Notes under the pieces: generated by a model
What the model was told of the DNA's origin: nothing
What the model saw: only the letters and a program-made list of their open reading frames with translations
The model's database searches: none
Assembly (NCBI GenBank): GCA_000421085.1
Contig: ATWE01000036.1
Span: 1-32,586, forward strand
DNA from: Ensifer sp. USDA 6670
GTDB taxonomy: Bacteria; Pseudomonadota; Alphaproteobacteria; Rhizobiales; Rhizobiaceae
DNA length: 32,586 bases
Direction: 5' to 3'
Position numbers and translations under genes: made by a program
Shown: positions 7,134-16,186 of the stretch, piece by piece
Layout of the letters: each line of letters begins with the position of its first letter
Position numbering within the stretch: the first letter of the stretch is position 1

Positions 7134-9851
7134 TTGGGATTAAAGAAATATGGAACTGAATGTCGCGCAATGGAGCGCCGGAAAGCCATTTTCATGAAGA
7201 AGTCGGTGTCAAGGCCCGAAGCGGGCTCTCGTTCAACTTTCCTGGACTTCCTTCCCTTGCTCAGGCGGCGCGAACGCCCGGCATCAGCCTACTTTCTGTT
7301 CTTTGCGGCGGCTCTCGTAATCCCCGTCCTGCTGTTTGCTTCCCTGACCGCCTGGACGCATGTTCGGGCCGAGCAAGCGCGGGCCATCGAGAGGGCACAG
7401 GCACTGGCGCACGAACTGTCGGCTGCGGTCGACCGCGAACTGGCTGGACCACGCCTGGTGATGGAGGCACTGGCCACCTCCGAGGATCTGCAAAGAGGCA
7501 ATTTGCAGGCATTCCACCGTACCGCAGCGGCTGTTGCCGACGCGCTTGGCGTGACGATCGTCGTGCGGGCCCCCGGCGAGCCGCGGCAGCTACTCAACAC
7601 ATCGGTACCCTGGGAAACGGCACTGCCGCTGCCGAATCCTGCGATTGCCGATTTCGACCGGCAGGTGCTTCAAGAAAAGAAGCCCGTCGTAACGAACATC
7701 ATCGTCGGTCCTCTGCACAAGCGTCTGCTTGCTGCGGTGATTGTCCCGGTCTTGCGAGAAGGCGATGTCATCTATCTGCTCGCCGTCGGCATACCCGTCG
7801 AACGACTGCAGCCTGTGTTCAGCGATGTGAGACTCGACGAAGGATGGCTTGCAGCCATTGTCGACTCGAAGGGGATGATTGCCGCGCGCTCCATTTACCC
7901 AGAGGCATTTGTCGGAAAACAGGCACCCTTCGATTGGGTATCGCATGCTGCCGGGCGGGATGGCCTTTGGCGGGGCCACAATCTCCAGAACGTTGAGGTC
8001 GTTGCTGCCTATGCGCGTTCATCGGACACGAACTGGTTCGCCACCGTGACAGTCCCCATTTCGCTGCTCAACGCGCCGATCTGGAAGGCACTTGCCACGC
8101 TTTCAGCGATCGGGGTCCTGCTTCTGTCGTTGTCGGTCGCTCTCGCCTCCTGGGCCGCGTCTCATCTCACGCGCGCCGTGGGCGCCCTCCGAAACGCCGC
8201 CCTCGAACTGGAGAAAAATGAACGAGTCTCGGCCGTGGCCACGCCGGTCCGCGAGATCAACGAGGTCGGGCGAGTTCTCGCATCAGCAGCCACCGAGGCG
8301 CAGCGCCGAGAAGCGCATCTACGCTCGATCCTCGCAACGGTCCCGAGCTCGATGGTGGTCATCGACAGCCGAGGACGAATACAGTCGTTCAGCGCCACGG
8401 CGGAGAAGCTCTTTGGTTTTACCGCGAGCGAAGTCTCCGGCGAGAACGTTAGCATCCTGATGCCGGAGCCTGACCGGAGCGCCCATGACGGCTACATTCA
8501 GCACTACCTCAACACTGGCGAGCGCCGCATCATGGGAAAGGGGCGCGTTGTGCTCGGTCGGCGCAAGGACGGCAGCAAGTTCCCGGTTGAACTCTATGTC
8601 GGCGAAGCGGAGGTTAAGGGCGAAAAGCTGTTTACCGGATTCTTGCAGGACCTGACGGAGAAGCATCGCGTCGAGCAGGAGTTGCGGCAGACGCAGAAGA
8701 TGGAAGCGATCGGCAAGCTCACCGGCGGAGTTGCCCACGACTTCAACAATCTGTTGACAGTCATTACGGGTAATCTCGAGATGCTTGAGGCGAAGGTCGA
8801 CGGCAAGTGCCGCGTCTTTGTTGAGGAAGCTCAAGAAGCGGCCGATCTTGCCGCCCAACTGACGTCCAGCCTACTGGCCTTCGGCCGGCGCATGCCTTTG
8901 GATCCGCAGCTGGCCGACATCGGCGAGCTGGTGTCGACATCGAGCGAGCTACTGCGTCGGACGCTCGGTGAAACGATCGTGGTTCGCACAGGCGTTCGCA
9001 GCGGCTGCCGGGCTGTTGTCGATGCGGGCCAGTTGAAGAATGCGATCCTGAATCTTGCGATTAATGCCCGCGACGCAATGCCGAAGGGAGGAATCCTCGC
9101 GCTTGAGGTGAGCAAGGCGGAACTCGATCAGGACTATGCGCTCGATCATCCCGAAGTTCGCCCAGGGCAGTATGCTCTGATTACGGTCAGCGACACCGGG
9201 ACCGGAATGCCCGCGGAAGTCAGGGAGCAGGCCTTCGATCCCTTCTACACCACGAAGCCACAGGGGTCCGGCACGGGGTTGGGGCTGAGCTCTGTCTATG
9301 GATTTGTGAAACAATCCGGCGGACACGTCGCGTTGTACAGCGAGGTTGGTCAGGGAACGGCGGTGCGGATCTACCTTCCACTGGTCACCGACAAGCGTGA
9401 GGAGGCGCCGGAAGGCGCGGCAGCCCCGAGCTTGCCAAAGGGCAGTGGCGAACTCGTTCTCGTCGTCGAAGACGACGAGCGCGTTCGTCGCGTTACCGTC
9501 TCAAGGCTGATGCAGCTTGACTACAAAGTCCTTGAGGCAAGCAATGGCCCGGAGGCACTGTCCATTCTTGAACGCACGCCTGCCATCCAGCTCCTGTTTA
9601 CCGACATGGTGATGCCAGGCGGCATGAGCGGTGCTGATCTTGCCGCGGTAAGCAGCAAGCGTTTCCCGGAGATTCCTGTTCTCTTTACCTCCGGCTATGC
9701 CGCACCGGAGATCGCGGTGCAAGCGGGTGCACGGGTCAGCAGTTGGTTGCGGAAGCCCTACACGGTCGCTGATTTGGCGACGACGTTGCGGCGCGTATTC
9801 GGCAAGGAGGATCGAGCCCGTAAGCTAGATGATGCTACCAAGTGGACGTGA
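7134..9851 (+). CDS. Membrane hybrid histidine kinase with FixL-like PAS domain and C-terminal receiver
   Basis: Up to 905 residues. In order: TM1 (about 50-75), a periplasmic sensor region of the double-Cache kind (about 75-315), TM2 (about 318-345), a PAS domain (about 390-510), a histidine-kinase core with GGVAHDFNNLL (His about 535), NLAINARDAM, DTGTGM and GTGLGL boxes, and a receiver with phospho-Asp about 824 in LFTDMVMP. The PAS segment LMPEPDRSAHDGYIQHY strongly resembles FixL. The histidine (about 451) matches the FixL proximal heme ligand, and an arginine 20 residues later (about 471) matches the Arg that couples ligand binding in FixL. The FixL Arg six residues after the His is His here. 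Heme binding is therefore plausible but unproven. Start options are TTG 7134, ATG 7170 and ATG 7194; none has a clear ribosome site. Confidence 0.88.
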   Translation: MGLKKYGTECRAMERRKAIFMKKSVSRPEAGSRSTFLDFLPLLRRRERPASAYFLFFAAALVIPVLLFASLTAWTHVRAEQARAIERAQALAHELSAAVDRELAGPRLVMEALATSEDLQRGNLQAFHRTAAAVADALGVTIVVRAPGEPRQLLNTSVPWETALPLPNPAIADFDRQVLQEKKPVVTNIIVGPLHKRLLAAVIVPVLREGDVIYLLAVGIPVERLQPVFSDVRLDEGWLAAIVDSKGMIAARSIYPEAFVGKQAPFDWVSHAAGRDGLWRGHNLQNVEVVAAYARSSDTNWFATVTVPISLLNAPIWKALATLSAIGVLLLSLSVALASWAASHLTRAVGALRNAALELEKNERVSAVATPVREINEVGRVLASAATEAQRREAHLRSILATVPSSMVVIDSRGRIQSFSATAEKLFGFTASEVSGENVSILMPEPDRSAHDGYIQHYLNTGERRIMGKGRVVLGRRKDGSKFPVELYVGEAEVKGEKLFTGFLQDLTEKHRVEQELRQTQKMEAIGKLTGGVAHDFNNLLTVITGNLEMLEAKVDGKCRVFVEEAQEAADLAAQLTSSLLAFGRRMPLDPQLADIGELVSTSSELLRRTLGETIVVRTGVRSGCRAVVDAGQLKNAILNLAINARDAMPKGGILALEVSKAELDQDYALDHPEVRPGQYALITVSDTGTGMPAEVREQAFDPFYTTKPQGSGTGLGLSSVYGFVKQSGGHVALYSEVGQGTAVRIYLPLVTDKREEAPEGAAAPSLPKGSGELVLVVEDDERVRRVTVSRLMQLDYKVLEASNGPEALSILERTPAIQLLFTDMVMPGGMSGADLAAVSSKRFPEIPVLFTSGYAAPEIAVQAGARVSSWLRKPYTVADLATTLRRVFGKEDRARKLDDATKWT

Positions 9852-10035
9852 TGCTCTTCTCGTGTAGCGACGCGGAAGTTCCGCATCGGTCAGATAATCG
9901 AAACCGCATCTGACGTTTAAGCCTCAAGCGCTTCGCCGAGAGCTCTTGGCCGGCTTCCGCGCCGGACGAGCCGCGGCGGGGTGACGTCACGGATGCAAAA
10001 TGCGGCGCGAGGGAAACAGCGTGTAGGGTTGCTGG

Positions 10036-10470
10036 ATGATCAATACACGGACCTTGACCGAGCACATACTCGTGGTCGATGACGACTCGAGGATCCGGCA
10101 GATGCTGTCGCGGAACTTCGAAGAGGAGGGGTATCGCGTCAGTTCAGCCAGCGACGGACAGGAGATGCGGATGCCTGGACAAGCGGCCAATCGACATCAT
10201 TCTGCTCGACCTCGTGCTGCCTGGCAAGGACGGCTGGCGTTTGCCCGCGACATACGGGCGCGCTCGGACGTGCCGATTATCATGTTGACTGGTCGCAATG
10301 ATGCTGTCGATCGAGTCTTTGGGTTGGAGGTGGGCGCCGATGACTACATTGCAAAACCCTTCCATCTTCGGGGGTATTGGCTCGCGTAAGGGGCGTTCTT
10401 CGTCGACGACAAACGCGATCATCGCCGAGCATCCGCGATACACAGGCAGATTCCTCGAAGGCCACTTGCT
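10036..10470 (+). pseudogene. Broken OmpR-type response regulator
   Basis: The frame from ATG 10036 begins as a normal receiver (ILVVDDDSRIRQMLSRNF), then leaves the domain after DGQEMR. The phospho-acceptor segment PIDIILLDLVLPGKDGW continues in a second frame (about 10185-10235). The family sequence returns to the first frame at DVPIIMLTGRNDAVDRVFG and KPFHLR. A third shift near 10375 is needed to read LARVRGVLRRR. No DNA-binding domain follows, and IS110-like sequence begins near 10520. At least three indels plus truncation make it non-functional. It is a paralogue of the intact regulator at 6187-6903. The preceding gap 9852-10035 holds nothing recognisable. Confidence 0.8.
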
Positions 10471-10519
10471 GATGCAGGCAACGGCACTTGCACAATTCAT
10501 TGATCCAGCGCCAATGGAT

Positions 10520-10935
10520 TCAAGGGAGGTCGATCATACGGAAGTCCGTGGCGAAGCAGAAAGCTAAAAGCTGCTGCTTCGCGATCGTCAGCTCTCCTGC
10601 CCTCCACAACCGCGCCAGCATTTCAGCATCGCGACGGTCCGCCTTAATCCGGTCGCCAGCCCGGCGTGGGATCTTAGCCTGCGCGACGACAGTGCAATCG
10701 AACCCGTGTTTTGTCAGAAGGCAATGCAGACCATAGCCACAAGCGCCTGCTTTGTACCAGAGCACTGGTCGGGCACCGGTGGCCGGCAGCCGGTTTGTCA
10801 GGCTCAAAACGGCATCGGCGGTGTTCAATGCCGCCACAAAAACCGGAGTTCTCCATTCCGGCCGTCATCAATTGACGCAACAGCAATGGTCTCGGCGTGA
10901 ACATCCAGCCCACATAAATCACTCTTTCTATGAGC
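10520..10935 (-). pseudogene. IS110-family transposase N-terminal remnant
   Basis: Reading the minus strand from about 10935, IERVIYVG is followed after a one-base shift by LDVHAETIAVASIDDGRNGE, then after another shift by VLWYKAGACGYGLH and DRIKADRRDAEMLARL. These match the N-terminal DEDD region and the YEAGPCGYGL motif of IS110 transposases, although the normally conserved Glu is Lys here. The C-terminal half with the catalytic serine is missing. The 3' breakpoint is near 10575 after LWRAGELT. No element ends were found, as expected for IS110, which lacks typical inverted repeats. Confidence 0.75.
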
Positions 10936-11121
10936 ATTTTCCTTTCCAAATTCAACATGCTCGACAAGTAAACGTAGCGGGCTTTTTTCGCCGCAAATCG
11001 CTCATCTGATCTAAAGCGTTTGCCTCCGTTGGCCATAGGTATTCGCCGGTGCGCCCAGCCAAGCGGAGAGATGTGGGCCAGAAGCTCAACTTTCGCGAAG
11101 CCCTAGCTCTCGATCGGGATC

Positions 11122-11135
11122 TTGACCGGCGTCAA
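11122..11135. promoter_or_regulatory. FixK/FNR-type box (TTGACCGGCGTCAA)
   Basis: Perfect TTGA-N6-TCAA palindrome, 161 bases upstream of the FNT channel start at 11297. It probably places that gene under low-oxygen control, with a long leader. Nothing else is recognised in 10940-11290. Confidence 0.75.
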
Positions 11136-11296
11136 TGCGATTGCATGTCTGCTGGGGTTAAATTGAATATGGCCCCCTGGAGAGAACGGTCTCTGAGTGG
11201 CACGGCAAGTCGGTCTCATCAATAGCGGCGCGTGGATAGCACCGTCTTCATGCTGCAAACGAAAAATTCTCAAGTTCGAGGCTGGGTAATGATGCG

Positions 11297-12208
11297 ATGA
11301 TCGAGACAGCCAGGAAAACGCTTCACATCGGTAACATCGATGCGCTGCTGCCGTCCGAAATGGCGCTGGCATGCGAAGCTGCAGGTGCGGCAAAGGCCGG
11401 CAGGAATGCAATCGCCCTCACAGTGCTCGGACTTCTTGCAGGCGCTTTCATTGCGTTCGGCGCGATGTGCATGTCGGTAGTGATGACCGGCGCTGGTGAA
11501 CTTCCCTGGGGCGTTGCAAGACTCCTCGCCGGTCTGGTCTTCTCGCTCGGTCTCATTCTGGTAATTATCGGTGGGGCCGAGTTATTCACCGGCGATTCGC
11601 TGATGATCGTAGCGTGCGCAAGCCGGCGCATCACGATTGCCTCACTCCTGCGCGCATGGTCGTTGGTCTATGTCGGTAACATCATCGGCGCCATCAGTAC
11701 GGCCGAACTGGTGTTTCTCGCCGGACAACACGGATTCAATGACGGCGCTGTCGGCAAGACAGCGCTTACCATCGCTTCAACCAAGGCGGCTCTGCCGACG
11801 ATTCAATTGTTCTTCCTGGCCGTGCTCTGCAACGTGTTGGTATGTCTCGCGGTTTGGATGTCTTTCGGGGCACGGAGCGTCTCTGATAAGGTCATGGTGA
11901 TCGTTCCGCCGATCACTGCATTCGTCGCAGCAGGGTTCGAACACTCGATCGCCAATCTCTATTTCTTGCCCTACGGCCTTGCAATCAAAGCGTGGGCAGG
12001 GGCAGATTTTTGGGCTGCCCTCGGCCAAAGCGCTGCAGATTACCCCACACTGACTGCGGGCACCGCGTTTCACAACATTGTCGTGACGACCGTCGGAAAT
12101 CTTGTCGGTGGCAGCTTAATGGTGGGTGCGGTCTACTGGTTCGTATATCTGCGCCATTCTGCCGCCGGCAAATTTGACAGGCAATCTGCCGGCAAAATAG
12201 ACAAGTAA
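11297..12208 (+). CDS. Formate/nitrite transporter (FNT) family channel
   Basis: 303 residues with six predicted membrane helices. Family signatures are GGAELFTGD (about residues 94-102), a CNVLVCLAVWM segment, GFEHSIANLYFLPYG with the central pore histidine, and TTVGNLVGGSLMVG near the end. These pentameric inner-membrane channels carry formate, nitrite, hydrosulfide or related monovalent anions; the sequence alone does not tell which. A FixK-type box lies 161 bases upstream, fitting formate or nitrite export under oxygen limitation. The C-terminal tail (SAAGKFDRQ then SAGKIDK) comes from an imperfect tandem repeat of about 25 bases near 12155-12208. The ribosome site at ATG 11297 is weak. 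Confidence 0.9.
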   Translation: MIETARKTLHIGNIDALLPSEMALACEAAGAAKAGRNAIALTVLGLLAGAFIAFGAMCMSVVMTGAGELPWGVARLLAGLVFSLGLILVIIGGAELFTGDSLMIVACASRRITIASLLRAWSLVYVGNIIGAISTAELVFLAGQHGFNDGAVGKTALTIASTKAALPTIQLFFLAVLCNVLVCLAVWMSFGARSVSDKVMVIVPPITAFVAAGFEHSIANLYFLPYGLAIKAWAGADFWAALGQSAADYPTLTAGTAFHNIVVTTVGNLVGGSLMVGAVYWFVYLRHSAAGKFDRQSAGKIDK

Positions 12209-12239
12209 TCTATTGAATGCTCCGCGGTGGCGCGGTGGC

Positions 12240-12386
12240 CTATCCACTACCAGCGAGTGGCCGGGCAACGATGAGTTCGGCGAGCACTGCCGCCGCCCGC
12301 CGGATATTGGCGCGTTGGTTTTCGGCCGTCATCGGCTCGCCCCGTCGTAGCAGGGCATTACCGGCAAGAGCGACGACAATTTCCAT
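12240..12386 (-). pseudogene. arcC: Carbamate kinase stub (5' fragment of arcC)
   Basis: One base after the arcB stop, ATG 12386 opens 48 codons starting MEIVVALAGNALLRRGEP and MTAENQ. This is the characteristic N-terminus of carbamate kinase (VVALGGNALL, the phosphate-binding region). A one-base shift near 12262 leads to GHSLVV, which continues the family sequence for a few residues only. All further sequence (about 250 of 310 residues) is absent, and the 3' end of the FNT gene comes from the other strand. The ATP-yielding last step of the arginine deiminase pathway is therefore not encoded here. Confidence 0.85.
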
Positions 12387-12387
12387 A

Positions 12388-13389
12388 TCAGGCCCCGATG
12401 GTGGCGACGAGGATCGCCTTAATCGTATGCATACGATTCTCCGCCTGGTCGAATACAACCGATGCGCCAGATTCGAAGACATCGTCGGTGACTTCCATAC
12501 AATCGATGCCGTAACTGCGGGCGATATCCTGTCCAACCTCCGTCTCCATATTATGGAAAGCTGGCAGGCAGTGCATGAACTTAGTGTGGGGCCTTCTTGT
12601 CGCCGCCATGAGTTCGCGGGTCACGCGATAGGGCGTCAGTAGCTCTATGCGCTCCAGCCAGGCGCTTTCGTTCTCGCCCATGGAAAGCCAGACGTCGGTG
12701 TAGACGAAATCGGCCCCGAGCACGGCTGCATCCACATCCTCTGCCAGCCGGAAGCTGCCGCCGCTCGCTTCCGCCATGGACCGAACGTGATTGCAGAATG
12801 CTTCGTCCGGCCAAAGCGAGCGGGGTGAGGCGATCCGCATGTCCATGCCGACCTTTGCCGCGCCGATCGCGAGCGACTTCGCCACATTGTCCCGCCCCGC
12901 GCCCACGAAGACGAGCGTCGTGTCCGACAGGTGCTTATGCGTGAACTCGCGCATCGTCATGAAGTCGGCGAGAACCTGGGTCGGATGCGCCTCAACGGTC
13001 AGCCCGTTATAGACGGGCACGCCGGCATAGGCGGCCAGCACATCCGCCTGATGCTGGCTGAAGCCTCTGAATTCGATGGCGTCGTACATTCGGCCGAGGA
13101 CGCGGGCCGTGTCCTTCATCGATTCCTTGTGGCCGATATGACTGCCGGACGGCCCGATATAGGTGACATGAGCGCCCTGATCATAGGCCGCGACCTCGAA
13201 CCCGGAACGGGTGCGGGTGGAATCCTTTTCGAAGATCAGGGCGATGTTCTTCTGGGTAAGACGCGGCGCCTCCGTGCCGGCCTGCTTCGCCGCTTTGAGG
13301 TCTGCGGCAAGGCGAAGGAGGTAGCGGATTTCCGTGCCGGAAAAATCGTCGAGTGTCAGTACGTTGCGGCCATGCAGATTGACGGGCAT
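12388..13389 (-). CDS. arcB: Catabolic ornithine carbamoyltransferase
   Basis: 333 residues from ATG 13389, the normal length. Carbamoyl-phosphate-binding motif STRTR in the EKDSTRTRSGFE segment, MGENE, and the ornithine-site HCLPAFH near the C-terminus are all present. It catalyses phosphorolysis of citrulline to ornithine and carbamoyl phosphate in the arginine deiminase pathway. Its own ribosome site, AGGAG, lies eight bases upstream of the ATG, so it can be translated independently. The upstream arcA frame also runs into this gene without a stop, giving one open frame from 14622 to 12388. The arcC stub starts one base after its stop. Confidence 0.93.
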   Translation of the reverse strand: MPVNLHGRNVLTLDDFSGTEIRYLLRLAADLKAAKQAGTEAPRLTQKNIALIFEKDSTRTRSGFEVAAYDQGAHVTYIGPSGSHIGHKESMKDTARVLGRMYDAIEFRGFSQHQADVLAAYAGVPVYNGLTVEAHPTQVLADFMTMREFTHKHLSDTTLVFVGAGRDNVAKSLAIGAAKVGMDMRIASPRSLWPDEAFCNHVRSMAEASGGSFRLAEDVDAAVLGADFVYTDVWLSMGENESAWLERIELLTPYRVTRELMAATRRPHTKFMHCLPAFHNMETEVGQDIARSYGIDCMEVTDDVFESGASVVFDQAENRMHTIKAILVATIGA

Positions 13390-13405
13390 ATCGGTTTCTC
13401 CTCTG

Positions 13406-14622
13406 TCACACAGGATCGCGGGCGATGGGGCAGGCATGCAATGGCCGCCGCCGCGGCCGCGGCTGAGTTCGGCGCCTTCCACGGTGATGACCTCGATGCC
13501 GGCCCGGCGCAGCAGCGTGTTGGTGTAGACGTTGCGGTCGTAACCAATGACGACACCGGGCTCGACGAAAACGACATTGTTGCCGTCGTCCCACTGCTCA
13601 CGCTCCGACTCGTAAGCGTCGCCACCGGTCGAGACGATGCGCAGGGTCTTCAGCCCCATCGCTTCCTTCACCACCTCGACGAAAGGCTTCGTCTCCTCGA
13701 CCACGTCAACGGCCGCTTCCCCCTCACCCGGCCGCAGCGAGAAACTGCGCAGCCGCTCGACTACCGGCGGATACATGGTCGCCAAATCCCGGTCGCAGAA
13801 GGTGAACACAGTGTCAAGATGCATGAAGGAGCGGTCGCAGGGCATCAGGGCGGCGATGACACGCGTCGCCTCGCCGGCCGCAAAAAGCGTGCGCGCCAGT
13901 CCCCCAACTGCCTGCGGAGTCGTGCGCTCGCCCATGCCAACCAGAACGACGCCGCCGCCGACCGGCATAACGTCGCCGCCCTCTAGGCTGGGGCCGGGTC
14001 CCGGATTGTCGGGCGAGACGAAGGGAAACCCGGCGTCGCGAAAGCGCGGATGGAACCGGTAGACGGCCTCCACATTTGCCACCTCCGGCTTGCGCGCTGG
14101 CCAGTACATGGCATTTGCGGAGACCGAATGGTAGATCCAGCAGGAGCTGTCACGCATGAAGAGCTGGTTCGGCAGCGGCGGCAGCACGAAATCCTTCGGC
14201 AGCAGCGTCTTGCCGGTCAGCCCGGCCGGCTGAAAGGGCAGCTCGGCGCGGGCGATGCCGCCCACCAGCAGCGATGCGAGTTGATCGGTCGGCATCTCGT
14301 CCAGCCAATCGCGCAGTTCGCCCACCATTTCGTACCCGACGATCGAGGCGCCGACGCGCCGGTCGAGCAGCCATTCGCGGACTTCCGGCGGGGCCATGGT
14401 CTCCGCCAGCAAGTCGCCGAACAGGTGAACTGTGACGCCTCGCTCGCGCAAGGCATCAACGAAGACGTCGTGCTCCTGTCGGGCGCGCTTGACCCAGAGC
14501 ACGTCGTCGAAGAGCAGACCTTTGCAATTCTCGGGGGTGAGGCGACGTAGGCTGAGATCCGGCCGGTGCACGATGACCTCGCGCAGACGGCCCACTTCGG
14601 AGTGTGCGCCAAGCGCTGGCAT
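13406..14622 (-). CDS. arcA: Arginine deiminase, one-base frameshift at the C-terminus fusing it in frame to arcB
   Basis: Hydrolyses arginine to citrulline and ammonia. ATG 14622 follows AGGA; the frame is open to 14646, but that start lacks a site. Visible active-site regions are the MRDSS segment, LEGGDV, and HLDTVF with the catalytic His. The conserved end GGGHCM (nucleophile Cys) is reached near 13437. In the family this continues TCPIxRDPV and stops. That ending (CPIARDPV, TGA at 13406-13408) exists here, but in a different frame. Restoring one base at 13434/13435 gives a normal enzyme of about 405 residues. As it stands the frame passes through 15 foreign residues into the arcB Met. 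The nucleophile Cys is kept but the final nine residues are lost. Confidence 0.85.
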
Positions 14623-14652
14623 GACGTGTCCTTTCGACGGGTTCAAAGGGCG

Positions 14653-16110
14653 CTAACCGCGCCGGTCCACATGGCGTAAGCAGCATAGAGCCCCACCGCG
14701 ATCAGGCCGGCGGCGAGGACGCCTTCGGCCGGATGGAAGACGCGTTGGCCGTTCTCGCCGCGCCCAGATGAAGAAGACGACGCCGGGTGCATAGAGAATG
14801 GCACACATGAACAGATACGAGAGCCCCGCCGCATAAACGAGCCAGATATCGTAGACCGCCGCCAGAAGTCCGATCAGCATGGGGCCATTGCGGTTCTCGC
14901 CCGGACGATAGCTTTCGCCGGTGATTGCGAGCTTGGCCGCATAGACGCCAGAGAAGATAAAGGGCACCACGATGGCGGCCGACGCGATGGTGAACAGCGC
15001 CTGATAGGTGCTTTGTGCGAACGGCGTTATAACGAGAAACGCCTGCACCAGGAGATTAGTGATGAGAAGCGAGGTGGAGGGAACGCCGCGTGCGTTCTCA
15101 TAGCAGAAAAACTTCGGCATCGTGCCGTCCCTTGCCGAAACATGCGGGACTTCGGCGGCAAGCAAAGTCCAGCTTAGGAACGCGCCGATGACGGAGACGA
15201 CGAGTGCCAGGTTGATGAGCATGGCGCCCCACGGCCCGACTACGGCTTCGAGCACGCCCGCCATGGACGGGTTCTTGAGCGCAGCGAGTTCCGGCTGGCT
15301 CAGGATGCCAACCGAAAGCAGCGAGACTAGCGCGTAGAGCGCAAGGCAGGAAAAGAAACCGAGCACCGTGGCGGTGGCGATGTCCTCGCGCCGCTCGGCG
15401 CGAGACGAGAAGACGCTTGCGCCCTCGATGCCAATGAACACCCACAGCATCACGAGCATGGTGCTCTTCACCTGATTCATGATCGAGCCGAGGTCGGCGT
15501 TGCCGAGGCCGGTCAAATCGGCCTTGTACACCTCGACCTTGAACGCCACCGCGACAATGCCGACGAACAACACGATCGGCGCGATCTTGGCAACGGTGAC
15601 GATCAGGTTGACGACCGCCGCCTGGCGCACACCGGCCATGATGAGGAAATGGATCACCCAGAGGAGCACGGAAGCGCCTAGCACTGCCTGCCAGGTGTTT
15701 CCGTCGCCAAAGGCGGGGAAGAAATAGGACAGCGCACTAAAGACAACCACCGCGTAGGAAACGTTGCCGACCCAGGCGCTGATCCAGTAGCCCCAGGCGC
15801 TGTTGAAGCCGATGAAGGACCCGAAGCCCGCCTTGGCATAGGCATAGGGGCCAGCATCCAGATGAGGCTTTCGCGTCGCCAGTGATTGGTAGACGAAGAC
15901 CAACGCCAGCATGCCGATTGCAGTGATGGCCCAGCCGATCAGAATGGCGAGCGGCCCGGCCCCGGATGCCATGTTCTGCGGCAGGCTGAAGACTCCCGAC
16001 CCGACCGTCGAGCCGATGACCAGTGCGGTCAGCGCGCCCAGGCGCAGCTTGGTCTCCTTTGCCGTCGAAACGGAAGTCGCGGAAACAGAAGGAACATCAG
16101 TGGTGGCCAT
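14653..16110 (-). CDS. arcD: Arginine/ornithine antiporter of the APC superfamily, altered C-terminus
   Basis: 485 residues with about twelve to thirteen membrane helices and the APC signature IGSTVGSGVFSLP in TM1 (about residues 31-43). It should exchange external arginine for ornithine to feed ArcA. ATG 16110 follows GAGAGG. The last 35 residues here are arginine-rich and unlike a membrane protein. A neighbouring frame gives ENGQRVFHPAEGVLAAG and a final helix ending at 14643. A one-base deletion near 14757-14765 thus replaces the last helix. The restored gene would end 20 bases before arcA, giving a compact arcDAB operon. A FixK-type box at 16173-16186 lies 62 bases upstream. Confidence 0.87.
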   Translation of the reverse strand: MATTDVPSVSATSVSTAKETKLRLGALTALVIGSTVGSGVFSLPQNMASGAGPLAILIGWAITAIGMLALVFVYQSLATRKPHLDAGPYAYAKAGFGSFIGFNSAWGYWISAWVGNVSYAVVVFSALSYFFPAFGDGNTWQAVLGASVLLWVIHFLIMAGVRQAAVVNLIVTVAKIAPIVLFVGIVAVAFKVEVYKADLTGLGNADLGSIMNQVKSTMLVMLWVFIGIEGASVFSSRAERREDIATATVLGFFSCLALYALVSLLSVGILSQPELAALKNPSMAGVLEAVVGPWGAMLINLALVVSVIGAFLSWTLLAAEVPHVSARDGTMPKFFCYENARGVPSTSLLITNLLVQAFLVITPFAQSTYQALFTIASAAIVVPFIFSGVYAAKLAITGESYRPGENRNGPMLIGLLAAVYDIWLVYAAGLSYLFMCAILYAPGVVFFIWARRERPTRLPSGRRRPRRRPDRGGALCCLRHVDRRG

Positions 16111-16172
16111 GATACCTCTCCCAAAGTTGGGGTCTGTGAGTTGGAGATTGAATCCGATTGGCCCTCAATGCT

Positions 16173-16186
16173 TTGACCGGCATCAA
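16173..16186. promoter_or_regulatory. FixK/FNR-type box (TTGACCGGCATCAA)
   Basis: Perfect TTGA-N6-TCAA palindrome 62 bases upstream of the arcD start, a position suited to activation of the arcDAB operon. FNR-type control of arc operons under oxygen limitation is established in several bacteria. Confidence 0.8.

Noticed and set aside
12931..13986. Plus-strand open frame of 351 codons opposite arcA/arcB
   Set aside because: Antisense shadow of strongly conserved arc genes in GC-rich DNA; the composition (His/Gly/Arg-rich) is unlike a real protein.
12388..14622. Natural bifunctional arginine dihydrolase like cyanobacterial AgrE
   Set aside because: AgrE joins a different C-terminal domain. 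Here the second part is a standard ornithine carbamoyltransferase and the true ArcA stop survives one frame away, so a recent indel is the simpler explanation.
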